From NCBI GenBank assembly GCA_963575745.1, contig CAUYUJ010019352.1:1-57500 (forward strand): DNA of 57,500 nt, in the 5' to 3' direction. Below the pieces are notes generated by a model. The model was not told the DNA's origin. It did not search any database and saw nothing but the letters and a program-made list of their open reading frames with translations. A program made the translations under genes and the position numbers. This stretch comes from Prorocentrum cordatum (taxonomy: Eukaryota > Sar > Dinophyceae > Prorocentrales > Prorocentraceae). Below are positions 1 to 11,295 of the stretch, piece after piece (the first letter of the stretch is position 1; every line of letters begins with the position of its first letter).

Positions 1-331
1 AGTGAGATCGACAGTGAAATTGATAGTGACACTGCAAGTGAGATCGATTGTGAGATCGAATGTGAGATCGATAGTGGGATCGATAGTGAAATCGATTGTG
101 AGAACGAATCTGAGATTGATAGTTAGATCGATTGTGAGATCGATAGTGAGACCGATTATGAGATCGATTGAAAAATCGATAGTGAGACCGATTGTGAGAT
201 CGATTGTGAGATTGATTGTGATATCGATCGTCAGTTCCATAGTGAGACCGAATGTAAGATCGATGGTGAGATCGATAGTGAGATCGAGTGATATCGATAG
301 TGAGATCGATAGTGGGATCGATCGCGAGATG
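1..331. repeat. 12-bp minisatellite, forward arm
   Basis: Degenerate tandem 12-mer with consensus TGTGAGATCGAT (variants GTGAAATCGAT, GTGGGATCGAT), about 27 units, continuing off the left edge. The 12-bp period keeps several frames open, so the Ile/Val/Arg/Ser-rich ORFs over it are not genes. It is the forward arm of an inverted pair with the array at 399-575. Confidence 0.9.
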
Positions 332-398
332 TATTGAATGACGCGTTGGTTCCTCCTCCCCATTCACCTCCTTATCACCCGAAGGGTGGTCGTATAGG

Positions 399-575
399 TA
401 TCTCACTATCGATCTCACTATCGATCTCACATTCGGTCTCACGATCGATCTCAATCGATACCACAATCGATCTCACAATCGATCTCACATTCGGTCCCAC
501 TATCGATCTCATTATCGATCTCACTATCGATCTCACGATCGGTCTCACAGTCGATCTCATTATCGATCTCACGAC
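399..575. repeat. 12-bp minisatellite, reverse-complement arm
   Basis: About 15 units of ATCGATCTCACT, the reverse complement of the array at 1-331. The two arms are separated by about 65 bp of unrelated sequence. The region could fold into a long imperfect hairpin. Confidence 0.88.
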
Positions 576-626
576 AGGACACCGACGGGACACCGACGGG
601 ACAACGGCGGGCAACCGACGGGACAA
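576..626. repeat. Short 11-bp tandem repeat (GGGACACCGAC)
   Basis: Four to five degenerate copies of an 11-bp unit (GGGACACCGAC, GGGACAACGGC, GGCAACCGAC) directly abut the reverse minisatellite arm. From here to about 1000 no gene is seen. A run of ten G occurs near 650-660, and 830-1015 is a purine/C-rich stretch of degenerate GGCCC/AAGAGCC words. Confidence 0.6.
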
Positions 627-1287
627 TGCGTGCCACCGCTTGACAACGCCGGGGGGGGGGAACATTTGTGTTGGCGGACCCCTAGCGACAGCAGAATGAA
701 TTCCTTTCGGTGGCCCGCGCAGCTTCGCCTCGCCCGCACGCACGGCACGAGCACGAACTCGAAACTCGATTTCCCGGCGGGGGGACTCCGTTACACTGCG
801 ATCTCACCCCCCAACCTCCGATCTTTCTGAACCAAGATGGCCCAAACAGGTTTCAAAAGTGCCCCGCGACGGCCCTAAGACGGTTCCAAAACGGCCGAAA
901 GAGCCGAGAACCCGAGATCTCTGCCCCAAGAGACCCCCAGGAGGCTTCAAGAAACCCCCACGAAGCTCCAAAGAGGCCCAAAAGAGCCCCGAGTGAGGCC
1001 CCGGGAGCATTTTGAACAACAAAAAAACCAAGACAACTAATTTCAATATTACTTCTTTTCAAACTCGCCTGGCAGATTCGCTGCGCCGTGCAAAAAAAAA
1101 GTACCGCATTTCCTCCCTCTCCTCCTCCTGTCTCTTCTATTCCCCTCCTCGCGGCGCTTCGGCGGCACCTGCAGCTTCTCGGCCCAGGAGCCCGGCGCGC
1201 CCTGCCCGAGTAGGGGATGCAACGGCGACGGCTGCAGGACTTCCCTCCTCCTCGTCCTCCTATTCTCCTTTTGGGAGGGCGGCGCGA

Positions 1288-1342
1288 GAGCGCGAAGTTA
1301 TTCGCGCTTCGCGCTTCGCGCAGCGCGAAGCGCGAAGTTGGG
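1288..1342. repeat. GCGCTTC inverted repeat
   Basis: CTTCGCGCTTCGCGC is followed after one base by its exact reverse complement, flanked by further GCGAAG words. It is a near-perfect palindrome inside element A. Similar TCGCGCCTCGCGA words recur at 12719-12795. Confidence 0.8.
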
Positions 1343-4300
1343 AGCCAATCACCCTGCCCGTTGGGGCCATGGGCCTTGGCTCAGCCCGCTTGCAGGTTAC
1401 TCTGCGGCGGGCGGCGCAGGGGCGGTCCACGCCCCGTCCCGCCGCAGGCGGGCATCTCCAGCCCGCGGAGTGTGGTTCGCCGAGAGGTTCTCGGGCTCTT
1501 TCAGCGCTCATGGCTGACAGTCGAGCCTCGGGTCGCCCCGATCTCTCCGGCGGGTGGCCCCTTAGTGCCCACTTCGCCGTCGTCGGCGCAAAACTCCCCC
1601 CCATCCTCTTCCGCCATTCCCCCCGCTGGCTTTGGGGGGGCGGAGCAGGAGACTCATTTGAGGAGAGGAGTAGGAGGAGGAGCTAGCTCACGCGCCGACG
1701 CGCCACGCCGCGCACCTCAGCGCAGCGCCGGCCTTCGGCTCGGACACGCGAGGCGCGGATGCGCGCAGCTCTTCCAACCGGCCCCTTAGGGCCTCTGCAG
1801 CCGCGAAAGACCGGCTCTGCAGAAGGACGCACGTCGCGCAGTTTCCACCGTTTGCCGCCCTCTCTCGCAAGACGACTTCGGCCGGCGCTCGCCCGGCAAC
1901 GGGCGCAGGTCAACGCGCGAAGGCAATGGCGCTCGGGCTGGTGGAGTCGGAGCGGGTGGACCCGACTAACCTCCACCGCCTCTCTGCACCCCTCTCCCGT
2001 CGTCTCTCCCACCTTCGCGCTTCCACGGTGGCTCGACGCTGCGGCCTGGCGGGGGGCCCCGCCTCGAGACCCAGCGTCCGCGCGCTTGTCTGCTGGCGCG
2101 GGCTCGTGCGCTGACGCCGCCGCGGCCCCGCCGCGCGCGCCGCGCGGGTTGCCGCCTTTCGGCCCCGCTTGCGCGCTGCCCCCTCTTGTTGTCAGGCTGG
2201 CGATCGCGCGCCGCCCTCGGCCCCCGCGCGCCTCGCCGCCGCCGCGGACGGGCGCGCGGGCCCGCCGCGGGGCTTCGCTGACGCGGAGGCGGGTGCTCGG
2301 ATGCCGCCGTCGCGTCCTCTGTGCGCGACCGCTGCCGCGGTTGAGGTTCCGCTGCTTGGAAATTGGAGTCAGCGCTGGGGCCCGCATGCGGGGCGCGGCC
2401 TTTGTCGTTTCGGCGGGCCCCGCCGCTTTCAGACTAGCCAGCTGCGAGCGGCGCCGCCCGTTCGAGACTTCGCGACATCTCTCAGTCGTTCGGGTTCGGA
2501 GGGGGCAGACGCGCGCCCCTGGGTGCCCCGCCGCGCCGCGAGGCGGCGGCGGCGACGAAGCCTGCCGCCGACGCCGCTGCATCTGGGGCGGCTCTCGCCG
2601 CGGCAGCCCGCCAGGTTTCTCTGGCGCCTGCCCCCGCCGCCGCGCTCGGCGACGGGGAGGGAGGGGCCGCTTCGAGCATGTCCGCTGCGGCCGTGGCGCC
2701 CGCAGTCGCTCCAGGCAGGGCCCCGTCGCCGCTCCGGGCGCCCTCGGCTGCATGCGCAGAGCCGCCTGCGAGCAGCGGGGTTCGTTTGAGCTCTCGCGGT
2801 CGCCCGGGGCCCCCGCGCTCTGGCCGACGCCGCCCCCGCCGTCGGTGACCGTGCAGTTGGTGGGGCCGCCCTGAGCGCGGAGTCGTCTCCGGTCTGCGGT
2901 CGCACCGCCGCGCTGGACGGGCGAGGCCGCCGCCGGGCCTCGCCGACACAGAGGCGGGAGTTCACGCGACCCTTGCGCTCCACTGTAGCGGTGGTGGCCC
3001 CGCCTCACTCTGGGCGGGCGGCGCCTGTGACTTCGTCTGGTTTGGTGATCCCAGCGGGCCCCCGTTGCCCAGTGACCTCGCCGGCGGCGTCGGCCCGCCA
3101 GCCGCCGGAGATCCGTCGCCGCGCCTGGGCGCCCGCAACGTGCTGCAGTCACTCGGGCCACTCGAGGATCCATCCTCGTCGCTGCTGGCCCCGCGGCGCC
3201 GCGTGGGGGCAGGTGCGACGGCGCCCTCCGCCGACGCCGCCGTCTCTCGGGCAGCTCTGGCCCCGGCCATTCGCCGGAACGCTGCCTCGCCCGACGCCGC
3301 CGCGCATGGCGGATAGCGGCGCGGGAAGAGAGGTCGCATGCGACCGGCGCAGGCTGGCCCCCGCTGCTGTTCCAAGGAACTTATGTTGCCTTTGCGGGGC
3401 CACCTGCGAAGGGCGCGGCTCGCTGGCGCCCTCGCGACTCGCCGCGATCGTTTGGGGCGCGCGCAGCGCCTCCTGCGGGCGGGCCGTTGGCTCGGGCCCC
3501 CGCGACCTGCCGCGGCCGCCCGGGGCGCGCGGGGTCACCCGCGACCCTGCTGGACCAGGCGCCGCAGCTGGCGGATTCTACCCCCGACGCCTGTTGGGCA
3601 GAGGACCGGAGCTGGCCTAGGCCGCCGACTCGTTCCACGCGTGGAGTCGTCTCGCCAGGTCCAGGCGATTCAGCTTCACCTGGCACGGGTACCCACTGCG
3701 TTCAGCATGGGACGCCGCTCGCACGCGTTGGTCGCCTTCCCGCTCGCCGCGCGCTCGACGCGTCGAGGGCTGCCCCCGAGTCCCTCGCGACTGGCGCGCC
3801 AACTGATGGATGCCCCCTCCTGCGGCGACGACCCTCCGGCGCTGGGCGAGCTCTTCTTGGGCAGTCAGGCGCCGTCAGCCGTGACTGCCGCCGCGGGCCC
3901 GCCCCGCGGCCCCAGCGCCCGCCGCGCAGGCGATCCTCCGACGGCTCCTCCGGCCGGCATGCTCGCCTCCAGCGAGTGCGCCAATGCCGCCGCAGGGCGG
4001 AGCTCGCGACGTCGAGGCCAGTCGTTCGGGGGAGCACGCCCTGCCCACAGGGCCCCGCCTTGCATGGCGCTCGGGCGGGTTTCACCGCGCCGCCGAGGCC
4101 CCAACCCTCGGGGATTTAGGCCCGCCGCCCTTCGCTTCTACCGGTCCTGCCGCCACCGGTAGACCCCCTCGACTAGATTTGTTTTCCGGGGGCACTGCTG
4201 CGCCCGAGGCCCCTCGATTTGACATGTCCTCAGGAGCCCCTGCCCGTTCCGCAGCGCCCAGCGCGGACCTGTCCGCGGGGGACTTAGACCCGGGGGCGCC

Positions 4301-5124
4301 CGCGCCTGCCGGCGCCACGCTCTTCCTCGCCAAGGCCGCGCCCTTCGTCGCGGACCCGTCTGCCTTGCTGCGCCCGTGTCCAGGCGCGAGCGTCGATGGC
4401 GCCCGCCAGGCAGCCGCGCTGCCTCAGGTTGGGATGGGCGCTCGTTGCTCCGTGTCTTCTTTCTCCCGACCCTCGTTGCGCGCGCCGGTTCGGGGCGCCC
4501 GCCTTTCTTGCGCGTGCCCCCGCGATCCTGGGCCGCGCCCTCCCCCGCCTGACTTTCTGCCGCCGCCCGAAACTTCGTCGTCGGGGCGAGGCGCGCTGCG
4601 CGCGCACTGGTGCAACATGCTGTAATTGCACTGAATTGATTTGACTCTCGGCAAGCCAAGCTTCGCCCCCACCGACGCTCGAGCGCGCGCGACGGCTACG
4701 TCCGGCCAGGCGGACATGCGCAATCGCATCCAGCGTTTGTGCCGGCTCGCAGTTCGCATTGCCCTCGGTGACAAGAGCGACTTGGGTCGCGCTTTTGCCA
4801 GTTTCGCTTCCACGGAAGTCTCGTTCCGGGGCCTGGCGACCCATGTCGTTGCTATGGGGGCTTCCTGGTCCTCCTCCTCCGCCGTTCCCGCCCCCGCGCG
4901 GGCCGGCCCGGCCAGCGCTTCCCCCGCGCTTGGTTCGTTGGCCGACGCGGCAGGTTGGTCTGAACTTTTCGATATTAAATCAGGGCCACGCGCATCAAGC
5001 GGGATTGCTCGCCGCCCTTCGATCCCGCGCCGCACCTGTCCGACGCGAGGGTCTGCGAAGCCTTCTCGCGACCCCGAGGGCAGGCGCCCCCCGTCGACAG
5101 ACTGGCCCCCGCGCCAGAGGGGGG

Positions 5125-6500
5125 CGCGCGTCCACGTGGACCGCGCCGACTTGCGGGAGCTTCTTCGGAAGTGGGACTCTCGCGGCGCCCGGTGCCCGAC
5201 GCCCTCCGCGGACCTCGTTTGGGCCGAGGCCCGCGGTGCGTTCGGGGCCCCCAAGGACAGCGATTTCGATCGGCTGTTCTTCAATCCTACGATGGTGAAC
5301 AGTCGTTGTCAGAGCATCTCCCCCAGTGCACAGCGCCTTGGCCAGGGCTTTTTGGTTCTGCCGCATGGGCCTCGCCCCAGGCGAGCGACTGGCTGCGCCA
5401 TGCGACGACCTGCGCGAGTTCTACTACCTGCATCTTCAAGGTGCCGCCGGCCCGCGCCACGCGGAATGCCCGGCGAGTTCGCCTCCCCGGCGACCGTTTC
5501 AAGGCCTTTCGCGCTTGGCGCCCCGAGCTGGCGGGGCTCGATGTTTCGCCGTGTCCGAACGCTCTTGCCATAGAGACATGGCCGCGGAGATCGCTGACGC
5601 GGCCCACGAAGGGGTGCTGAAGAGCTTCGGGGCCCTCCCCCCGCAGGAGCAAGCGGCCCATCGCGCTCCGTTCCCCCGAGGTGCTATGTCGTCGAGATGT
5701 TGAACATTGACGGCCATGCGGGTTTCCAGAAGCTTTCTCGGTCAGGGCCCGCACTTCGTCCTAACGGCCCCTCCCGTCGGGATCGCGAGGCGTTCGCCGT
5801 GTGCGATCGCGGGCACCCCCATGCGGGCCTCGCCCAGCATCCTGGGAAGCGGGCCCGTTCGGCGACTCGCAAGGTCGTCGCGGCGCTTCCCTGGTGCAGG
5901 CCGTCGCCCTCTGCAGGCTCACGCTTATATCCAGGTGGACCGTGACTTCTTGACCTGCGCCGTTTTCGCGCCCTCGACCGGGCATCGGGCGCAAGTCTTC
6001 CTGTTCCGACGGCCCCTGTTGTCGTTCTCTACCCGCGCTTGCATATTCCTATCGTCCCTTCAGGGGGAAGCTGGGCTCGAGCACGAGCTTCCGATGGCAG
6101 TGCGGGGCGAGCTGTTCGCGCGCACCTCCCTTGCCCCCGCTGCTATCACCGACCTTCGAGCCGCTCCTTGCGCCGAAGCGCCCGGCGCGGACGCGCCCCT
6201 CAGCCACGGCGGGGTCGCCCGCTCCCCCGAGGTGCTCTGGCGGCGCTCGGAGCACGGCGGTCGGCGCGCGGTGCTTTCCGACCGCCGCGCGCTTCAAGTT
6301 CTCAGCCGAGGAGCCCCTCTAGGCCCAGACCTCACCGAGCTGCCGCGCGACTTGGGGCGCCCTTCGCTCGAGCCACCTGTCGCGCCTCGGTGGGTCGCTG
6401 AGCTCTCGGAAGCCCCCCCACTTCCGGCTAGCCTATGAATGTTTCGCGCGCCGTGGCATATCAACATTCTTGAAACCAAGATTTTCAGCGCCCGTCCGCG
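5125..6500 (+). pseudogene. Degenerate reverse transcriptase and RNase H-like region of element A
   Basis: Several blocks fall in order but in different plus frames. FDRLFFNPTMVNSR (about 5260-5310) resembles the DRL-x-x-N/D-R-x-x-N block of dinoflagellate RT-like proteins. DDLREFYYLHLQG follows at about 5402-5441. CYVVEMLNIDGHAGFQ (about 5682-5730) sits where an RT active site YxDD would be, with the second Asp replaced by Gly. LFRRPLLSF (about 6003-6030) is a connection-like block. TDLRA with a downstream LWRRSEHGG (6150-6260) is RNase H-like. WHINILETKIFSAR (6450-6490) resembles the HINxLEL-A block of DIRS/BEL-type RNase H. Frame shifts between blocks and the altered catalytic Asp make this non-functional. 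The assignment rests on motif order recognised by eye. Confidence 0.45.
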
Positions 6501-8560
6501 CGGGTGGCGAGGGAGACAGCCCCGCCGCCTTGCCGCCCGCCAGGGACGCGAGAGCCGCAGCTGGCTAAGCCGCCAACTCTTCGGTATCGCTCGCCGCGAC
6601 GGCTCGCCGGAAGCAGGCCACCCCCGGGGGGCCTGCCCGGCGTTTCCGGGGGCCTCGACAGCAGCCCCGAGGTCCCGCCGCCCCCACCACGGCGGCTTTT
6701 TGCGCCGGCTCCAGGCACGGGTCTGCGCTTGCCGCGTGGGCGAGCTAGAGTTGCGCGGGGATGCCGATCGGGGGGCCGCCCAGTCGGTTTCCAGACGGCC
6801 GGCGCATCGCCGCCGCCCCGTTCGGCGCGCCGCGTCGCTTCCCGAGGTGGGCCGCGAGGCGGCCGATCGGTGGAAAGCGCCGCGCGACGCCAAGTCGACG
6901 TCGCCCAACCAGAGTGGGGGTTCGGAGCAATTGCCGAGCGCAGTTCCGCGCCGCGCTTCCGCGGCGCCGCGCCGCTCAGGCACTATCCCACGCCGGGAGC
7001 TCACGGCGCCACGCGCTCGCATTCTCGCGCTCCTCTGGCGCGACCCCAGCGGTCGAGAGGAGCGCGGCAGCGGGGGGGGTCGCGAGCCGCGGCCGCTAGC
7101 GCGGGCAGGAAGCGCCCCGCGATGCGATGCGTTTCGGCCAGGGCCGCTCGCCCCACGCCGCCACCTTCCGCTTCAAGCGCGGCGACTCATCCAGGCCGCA
7201 GCGCGGCGCGCGGCGGCGGGGCGAGCTCGTGGAGCCGAGGCGCCCGGGGCCGCCCACCTCGGTTCGCGGTCCGTCCGGGGCCGCCGCGAGCGCCGCCCCT
7301 CCAGTCGCCTCCGAGCTGTCGCAGGTCACCAGGTCCAAGAACCGCCCTGCTACCGCGCCGCGCGTCGGCCACCGCGGCGCCGCCCGAGGGCGCGGCCCTT
7401 TTTGCGGCGAGGTCGCCGCTCGCGCGAGGCGCTGGAGGCGGCCCGGCCCCCTCGCGCGCCCGCAGCCGCGCCCCGCCCGCAGCGTGGGTCCCGCACCTGG
7501 GCCCACCTCTGTGCCTTCTACGGCCCAACTGCGACCGAGCGCGGTGCCTCTCCGCATCGGTTCGGCGCAGTCCGAAACGCTCCCGAGCTCTGCCGCTCCG
7601 CCTGCAAGGGCGACTGCTCGGCCGCGCCGTCGCAGTCCGCGGCGGGAGCCGGGGCCCAGGGCAATTGCCAAGTCCCGCTTGTCGGCCGCGGCGCCGCCCC
7701 CCAAGGCCTTTCCCGTTGCGGCCGCGCCGTCCGGGCCCTCGCTTGAGGGCCTTGGCCAGGCGTCCGTTCGCGCGAATCTTCCAGTCGGCCTGGGCCGGCG
7801 CCGCGAGGCTGTTTCGGCCGCGCAGGTTTCGGCGCGTTCCGCCGAAGACGCCGCGCTGAAGTCGGGGGCGGGCCCTAGCCGCCCTCGCCGGCGGCGCTCC
7901 GAGGGTTCCAGGGCGCAGCCGATCGGCCTCGAACCCGAGGCCGCGCTGCGCGGCCCCGTCAGCAGCGCCTCGCGGCCCACCGTGGCCACGCCCGCGCCGG
8001 GGTCCCAGCATGGCCCGCTACCGGATCCCGTGCGAGGTGCGTTGGAATGGCGGGGCAGGGTCTCGAGCCCTCGACGAGCGCGCGGTCGTTCGATCTTGGA
8101 TTTGCACGTGCCTCCCCCCATGGCCGACCCGCCTCCCGCTGGGGCCCCGCCAGCGGAGATGCTGCTGATCCTGCGGCCCGAGCAGCGTGGTCCATCGCTC
8201 TTGGCGGCGCGGCTTGCCGTCTGATCAAGCTCGAGCAGCAGCGAAGCGGGTCGCGCGCGCCAGTCGGATCCGTTTCCGTGCCTGGCACCGCTTGCGTCTG
8301 GACACGGCTGCACGCGCAGTCGAGGCCAGCCCGAGCCTCTCGCTGGCTGCGCGCGAGGCCGTCAGCGCAATCGCCGCGGGCAGCGCTGCGAGGGCGCGGG
8401 ATGCCGCCGCGCTCCTGAACCAGGTCTGCCTCGATGCCGAAGCGGGGCCTGCGCGCGGCCGCCGACTCTGTTCGGGCGATTGCCCTGCTCTCAGGCGAGC
8501 GTCACCGCGTCGCTGCGGCTACCTCGGATACCTGAAGGCCCTGCGTAGTTAGTAACAGTT

Positions 8561-8772
8561 AGCGGAACTTCTAATTGTTATTAACGGAGTTATAACTAGT
8601 TAGGTTTGGCCAGTTTGAAGCTGTTTTTTAATGTTTATGTTATGTTTTTGCATCTCATGTAGTTGGAAATTGGGGCATCATGATTGGGCGCTTCGTCGAT
8701 TTGGATCTGCTCAGGGGCCTTCAGATGTTTTTATCGTCCTGGGGCAAACGCGACGGTCCGCAGCGCATCATG
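8561..8772. other. AT-rich flank right of element A, no gene seen
   Basis: Base composition drops sharply from over 70% GC to AT-rich at about 8545. It contains GTTAGTAACAGTTAGCGG, CTAATTGTTA and TTATAA, matching the equivalent flank of element B. It probably holds the 3' untranslated end of A and the 3' end of the next minus-strand gene. Confidence 0.6.
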
Positions 8773-10854
8773 TTAGCAACATCGCGATTTGTATTCTACT
8801 GGCCAAATGCACGTGATGTCGTTCTCTATTTTCCTGTAAATCACAGGAGCTTTCAGCGAGGTCAGAGGCATCAGAACAGGGTCTGTATCATCTAAAAAGA
8901 TGTGTCTGGAAAAACCTTCAGCGGCGTTCACATGCTTAGTTGCAAGCTGCTGGACAAGCACCTGCGACTCGCCATCGTCGCATTTCACGTGAAACCACAC
9001 TTGCATTGCTGCATGCATCCCGCCCGACCCCAGAAGTACGATATCACCGCGCTTGATGCGGCCGAAATCTGTCATGGCTTCGATGCTGGAGACGGCTGTC
9101 TGCGTCCCAGGGCACATGCGTTTCAACGCATTCAGCAGCTTCTGTGTTGCTTTCGTTGGGTCGACTAAGCCAGGTGAAACACGCATGGTCTTTAAATCGT
9201 GCGCGTGCTGCGCAGTGAGTTGGACCATGAGAGCCTTCTCTGGCCCCTTCTTGCACATGTGGTCTTTGGCGAAACGTTTTACGTTTTTGTGCTTGCGTTC
9301 CTGGACAAAGCAACTGAGCGACCCATGTTTTTCAAACATTTCTGGCAAATGTGTTGCCATATGGTGCTTATACACCCAATAGCTTTCACCATATGCGTCC
9401 TGATGGCACCGAAGATGTTTCACTATCGCTGACTCTATCTGCGCGGTCGTGACTGGAAGCCGCCGCGCCGCCGTGATGATTATGTCAACGGCATCTTGCA
9501 ATGCCAGCATACTTGCGATCTGGGGGGCCACTTGATCCGATGAAGGATGCATGGCAATTACTTGCCGAATATACCTGCACAAAACAGGCAACGCAGAGAT
9601 CTCTTCTGAGGCACTTGCTTGGAGCTCACCAGTCTCCCATACAGTTGCGGCTGAGTGGTGTTTACTCGGCCACGTCCACTTCATGAAATACTCATGCAAC
9701 TCCATTGCATCACACAAACACTTGAACTGCGCATGCCCTAAAAGTGCTTTTACTTCTCTGTCGAATATACCAGACACAAAATAAATATGCATCCAGTCAA
9801 AGCAAATGAATGACGCAGGGAGATATCGCAAACCTGGGTCCAGCGCTATGTGTTCGGGGTGGAAGTTCCATCCTTTGTGCTGTGTGATGGTCGTGTACTG
9901 CCCCTCTGAAAACTCCCCCCGCTGATATTTATCCCAATCGGGTCGAAGTCGTTCCAGGATCGCGATGATTGTCGCGTCATCGTTTCTGCGTATCTTTGAC
10001 GCATCCAAGCACGCGTCTGTCACAAAGAAACCAGATACATCATATGTCAAATAATCAAACTTTCTATTCAAGACGTTGCGACATAACGCACAGGGTTTGG
10101 AACCAGCGTGCCCTTTGTTCATGTGTAGTTCCCGCAATGCCTCTTCGTCCCCTATGACGCACGACAGCTTCGCGACGATCGTCGCGTGCGACGTTGCGTC
10201 GCCGTTCTCTGACACGTCTAATGTAACACCGCTCGTCTCAAAATTGAAACCACCAGCAGAATTAAAAAAAACTTCTTTGAGGGTCATCTTGATGCACTGC
10301 CCGATGCCACCTGGGATGCTTTTTATTTTTGCGCACCGCGCAGTGCTAAGCGTGAACCACGCATCTTCGTTACCCAAGGACTCGTCGAACTCAGCGAACG
10401 ACCAGTAAACAGCATCAACCCCCCGATAATCTTTCCCCTTCGCCAGGGGGTCTCGCGGTGAAATACCATCGAAATATAAAATGATGTGCCACGGCGACGC
10501 CAAGCTGCATGGGTGCTCCTGAAGTGAGCGGCGAAACATCTCCCTGACTGGAGCGCTAGCCTTGCAGCAGGAATACAAAAATGGCCCAGGACAGCACACC
10601 CAGTTCTCGAAAGTTCTACCACTGACTAAAGGCGTGTCTATGCAACGCAAGACGTTCCCATATGCGTTCGACTCTTTGGCAATGATGTTTTCGTTTGCCC
10701 TGTATTGTGAGCTCCGTGAAATATTGTCGGGCAACCCATGGTCTCGCACATATTTTAGGACACCCGACAGAGCACGCTGTGACAGGTATGAGCCCCTGTG
10801 GAGCTCCACCAGCGCCTCATCCGCCTTGCGTTTCCTGGCGGCGGACGCGGCCAT
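8773..10854 (-). CDS. Probable DDE-type transposase-derived protein (693 aa)
   Basis: An intronless minus-strand ORF. The frame is open upstream to 11007, but I place the start at the ATG at 10854 because a relict spliced leader (10857-10877) ends two bases before it, giving MAASAARKRKADEAL. Motifs suggest a CACTA/Plavaka-like DDE transposase: YFDGISPRDPL with a following VYWSFAEF (about residues 125-150), resembling the Y-D-x-x-x-NPL...Y-x-S block; FDWMHIYFVSGIF (about residue 355), where that family has a D-x-x-H-x-LEG block; and KHHMATHLPEMF...CFVQERKHKNVKRF (about residues 500-530), resembling the H-LP...RFE-KH-x-x-K block with a candidate catalytic Glu. A Cys pair (CALCRNVL) could bind metal. 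No terminal inverted repeats were found, so it may be domesticated or retroposed. The family is inferred; coding status is strong because codon use differs from the GC-rich flanks and no stop interrupts 693 codons. Confidence 0.6.
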   Translation of the reverse strand: MAASAARKRKADEALVELHRGSYLSQRALSGVLKYVRDHGLPDNISRSSQYRANENIIAKESNAYGNVLRCIDTPLVSGRTFENWVCCPGPFLYSCCKASAPVREMFRRSLQEHPCSLASPWHIILYFDGISPRDPLAKGKDYRGVDAVYWSFAEFDESLGNEDAWFTLSTARCAKIKSIPGGIGQCIKMTLKEVFFNSAGGFNFETSGVTLDVSENGDATSHATIVAKLSCVIGDEEALRELHMNKGHAGSKPCALCRNVLNRKFDYLTYDVSGFFVTDACLDASKIRRNDDATIIAILERLRPDWDKYQRGEFSEGQYTTITQHKGWNFHPEHIALDPGLRYLPASFICFDWMHIYFVSGIFDREVKALLGHAQFKCLCDAMELHEYFMKWTWPSKHHSAATVWETGELQASASEEISALPVLCRYIRQVIAMHPSSDQVAPQIASMLALQDAVDIIITAARRLPVTTAQIESAIVKHLRCHQDAYGESYWVYKHHMATHLPEMFEKHGSLSCFVQERKHKNVKRFAKDHMCKKGPEKALMVQLTAQHAHDLKTMRVSPGLVDPTKATQKLLNALKRMCPGTQTAVSSIEAMTDFGRIKRGDIVLLGSGGMHAAMQVWFHVKCDDGESQVLVQQLATKHVNAAEGFSRHIFLDDTDPVLMPLTSLKAPVIYRKIENDITCIWPVEYKSRCC

Positions 10855-10856
10855 GG

Positions 10857-10877
10857 TTTCAGCCCAAATGGCTACAG
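10857..10877 (-). other. Relict dinoflagellate spliced leader (DinoSL)
   Basis: Reading minus, CTGTAGCCATTTGGGCTGAAA matches the 21-nt core of the conserved DinoSL (TAGCCATTTTGGCTC centre) at 17 of 21 positions and ends two bases before the ATG at 10854. A genomic SL is the mark of a trans-spliced mRNA that was reverse-transcribed and reinserted. Confidence 0.72.
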
Positions 10878-10989
10878 ACTCGATAACGATGCCAATGCGC
10901 ATCATAGGATGCATGCGTCGCGTTATGGTAGGGGCACGCTGCATGATGCATCTGAATGCAGCGAGGCGATAGATCACAACAGAAGTGCA

Positions 10990-11160
10990 CGTTGCATATC
11001 GATGCATATGGCATGATACGACGTCGCATCAGAAGGACATGTAGGTGCATAGTGATGCATACGAAGTGCGACGGTAGCTCGCAAGAGAAAGGAGTGTTGC
11101 ATATTGATGCATGCGACTTGCGATGAAAAGATCGCAACAGACTTGTGTTTTAGACATCAT
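10990..11160. repeat. Degenerate GTTGCATATYGATGCAT repeats
   Basis: The word TTGCATATCGATGCATA (10991) recurs as TTGCATATTGATGCATG (11097), with related GTGATGCATACG words between. It lies between two minus-strand genes. No gene is seen in 10880-11295 apart from this and a short GC-rich stretch at 11200-11300. Confidence 0.5.
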
Positions 11161-11295
11161 GGTGCAACGTCATACAAGCAAGAGAGAGTTCGTCGATGTG
11201 GCGCCGCCCACCGCCGCGCTGCAGCTGCGATGCGAGCTCCCAGCCCTGCTGGTCCTCAACAACCCCCTGGTCCTCCCCCTCCCCGCGTCGAGCAC

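Larger units (their letters stand above)
1000..8560 (+). mobile_element. Element A: decayed GC-rich retroelement (RT/RNase H remnants)
   Basis: A 7.5-kb block of extreme GC in which every frame is open, so ORF length means nothing. Three kinds of evidence mark it as an old retroelement. First, RT and RNase H-like motifs lie at 5200-6480 in shifting plus-strand frames. Second, its right end (TACCTGAAGGCCCT followed by AT-rich sequence containing CTAATTGTTA and TTATAA) is shared, in opposite orientation, with element B near 24.85-24.92 kb. Third, a pyrimidine-rich patch ending CTCCTCGCGGCGCTTCGGCGG at 1143-1163 resembles one at 26003-26025 in B. The left boundary is not defined, and I cannot name an intact protein anywhere in it. 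A DIRS-like or other RNase H-bearing class is possible from the HIN-LE motif, but no recombinase was recognised. Confidence 0.5.

Noticed and set aside
826-846. SL-like word on minus (GGCCATCTTGGTTCAG)
   Set aside because: Only about 13 of 18 positions match, the conserved 5' part is missing, and no gene follows it.
1683-8313. Long ORFs of 370-500 codons on both strands
   Set aside because: Composition effect of very high GC: overlapping ORFs on all frames with Arg/Ala/Pro/Gly composition and no conserved domain.
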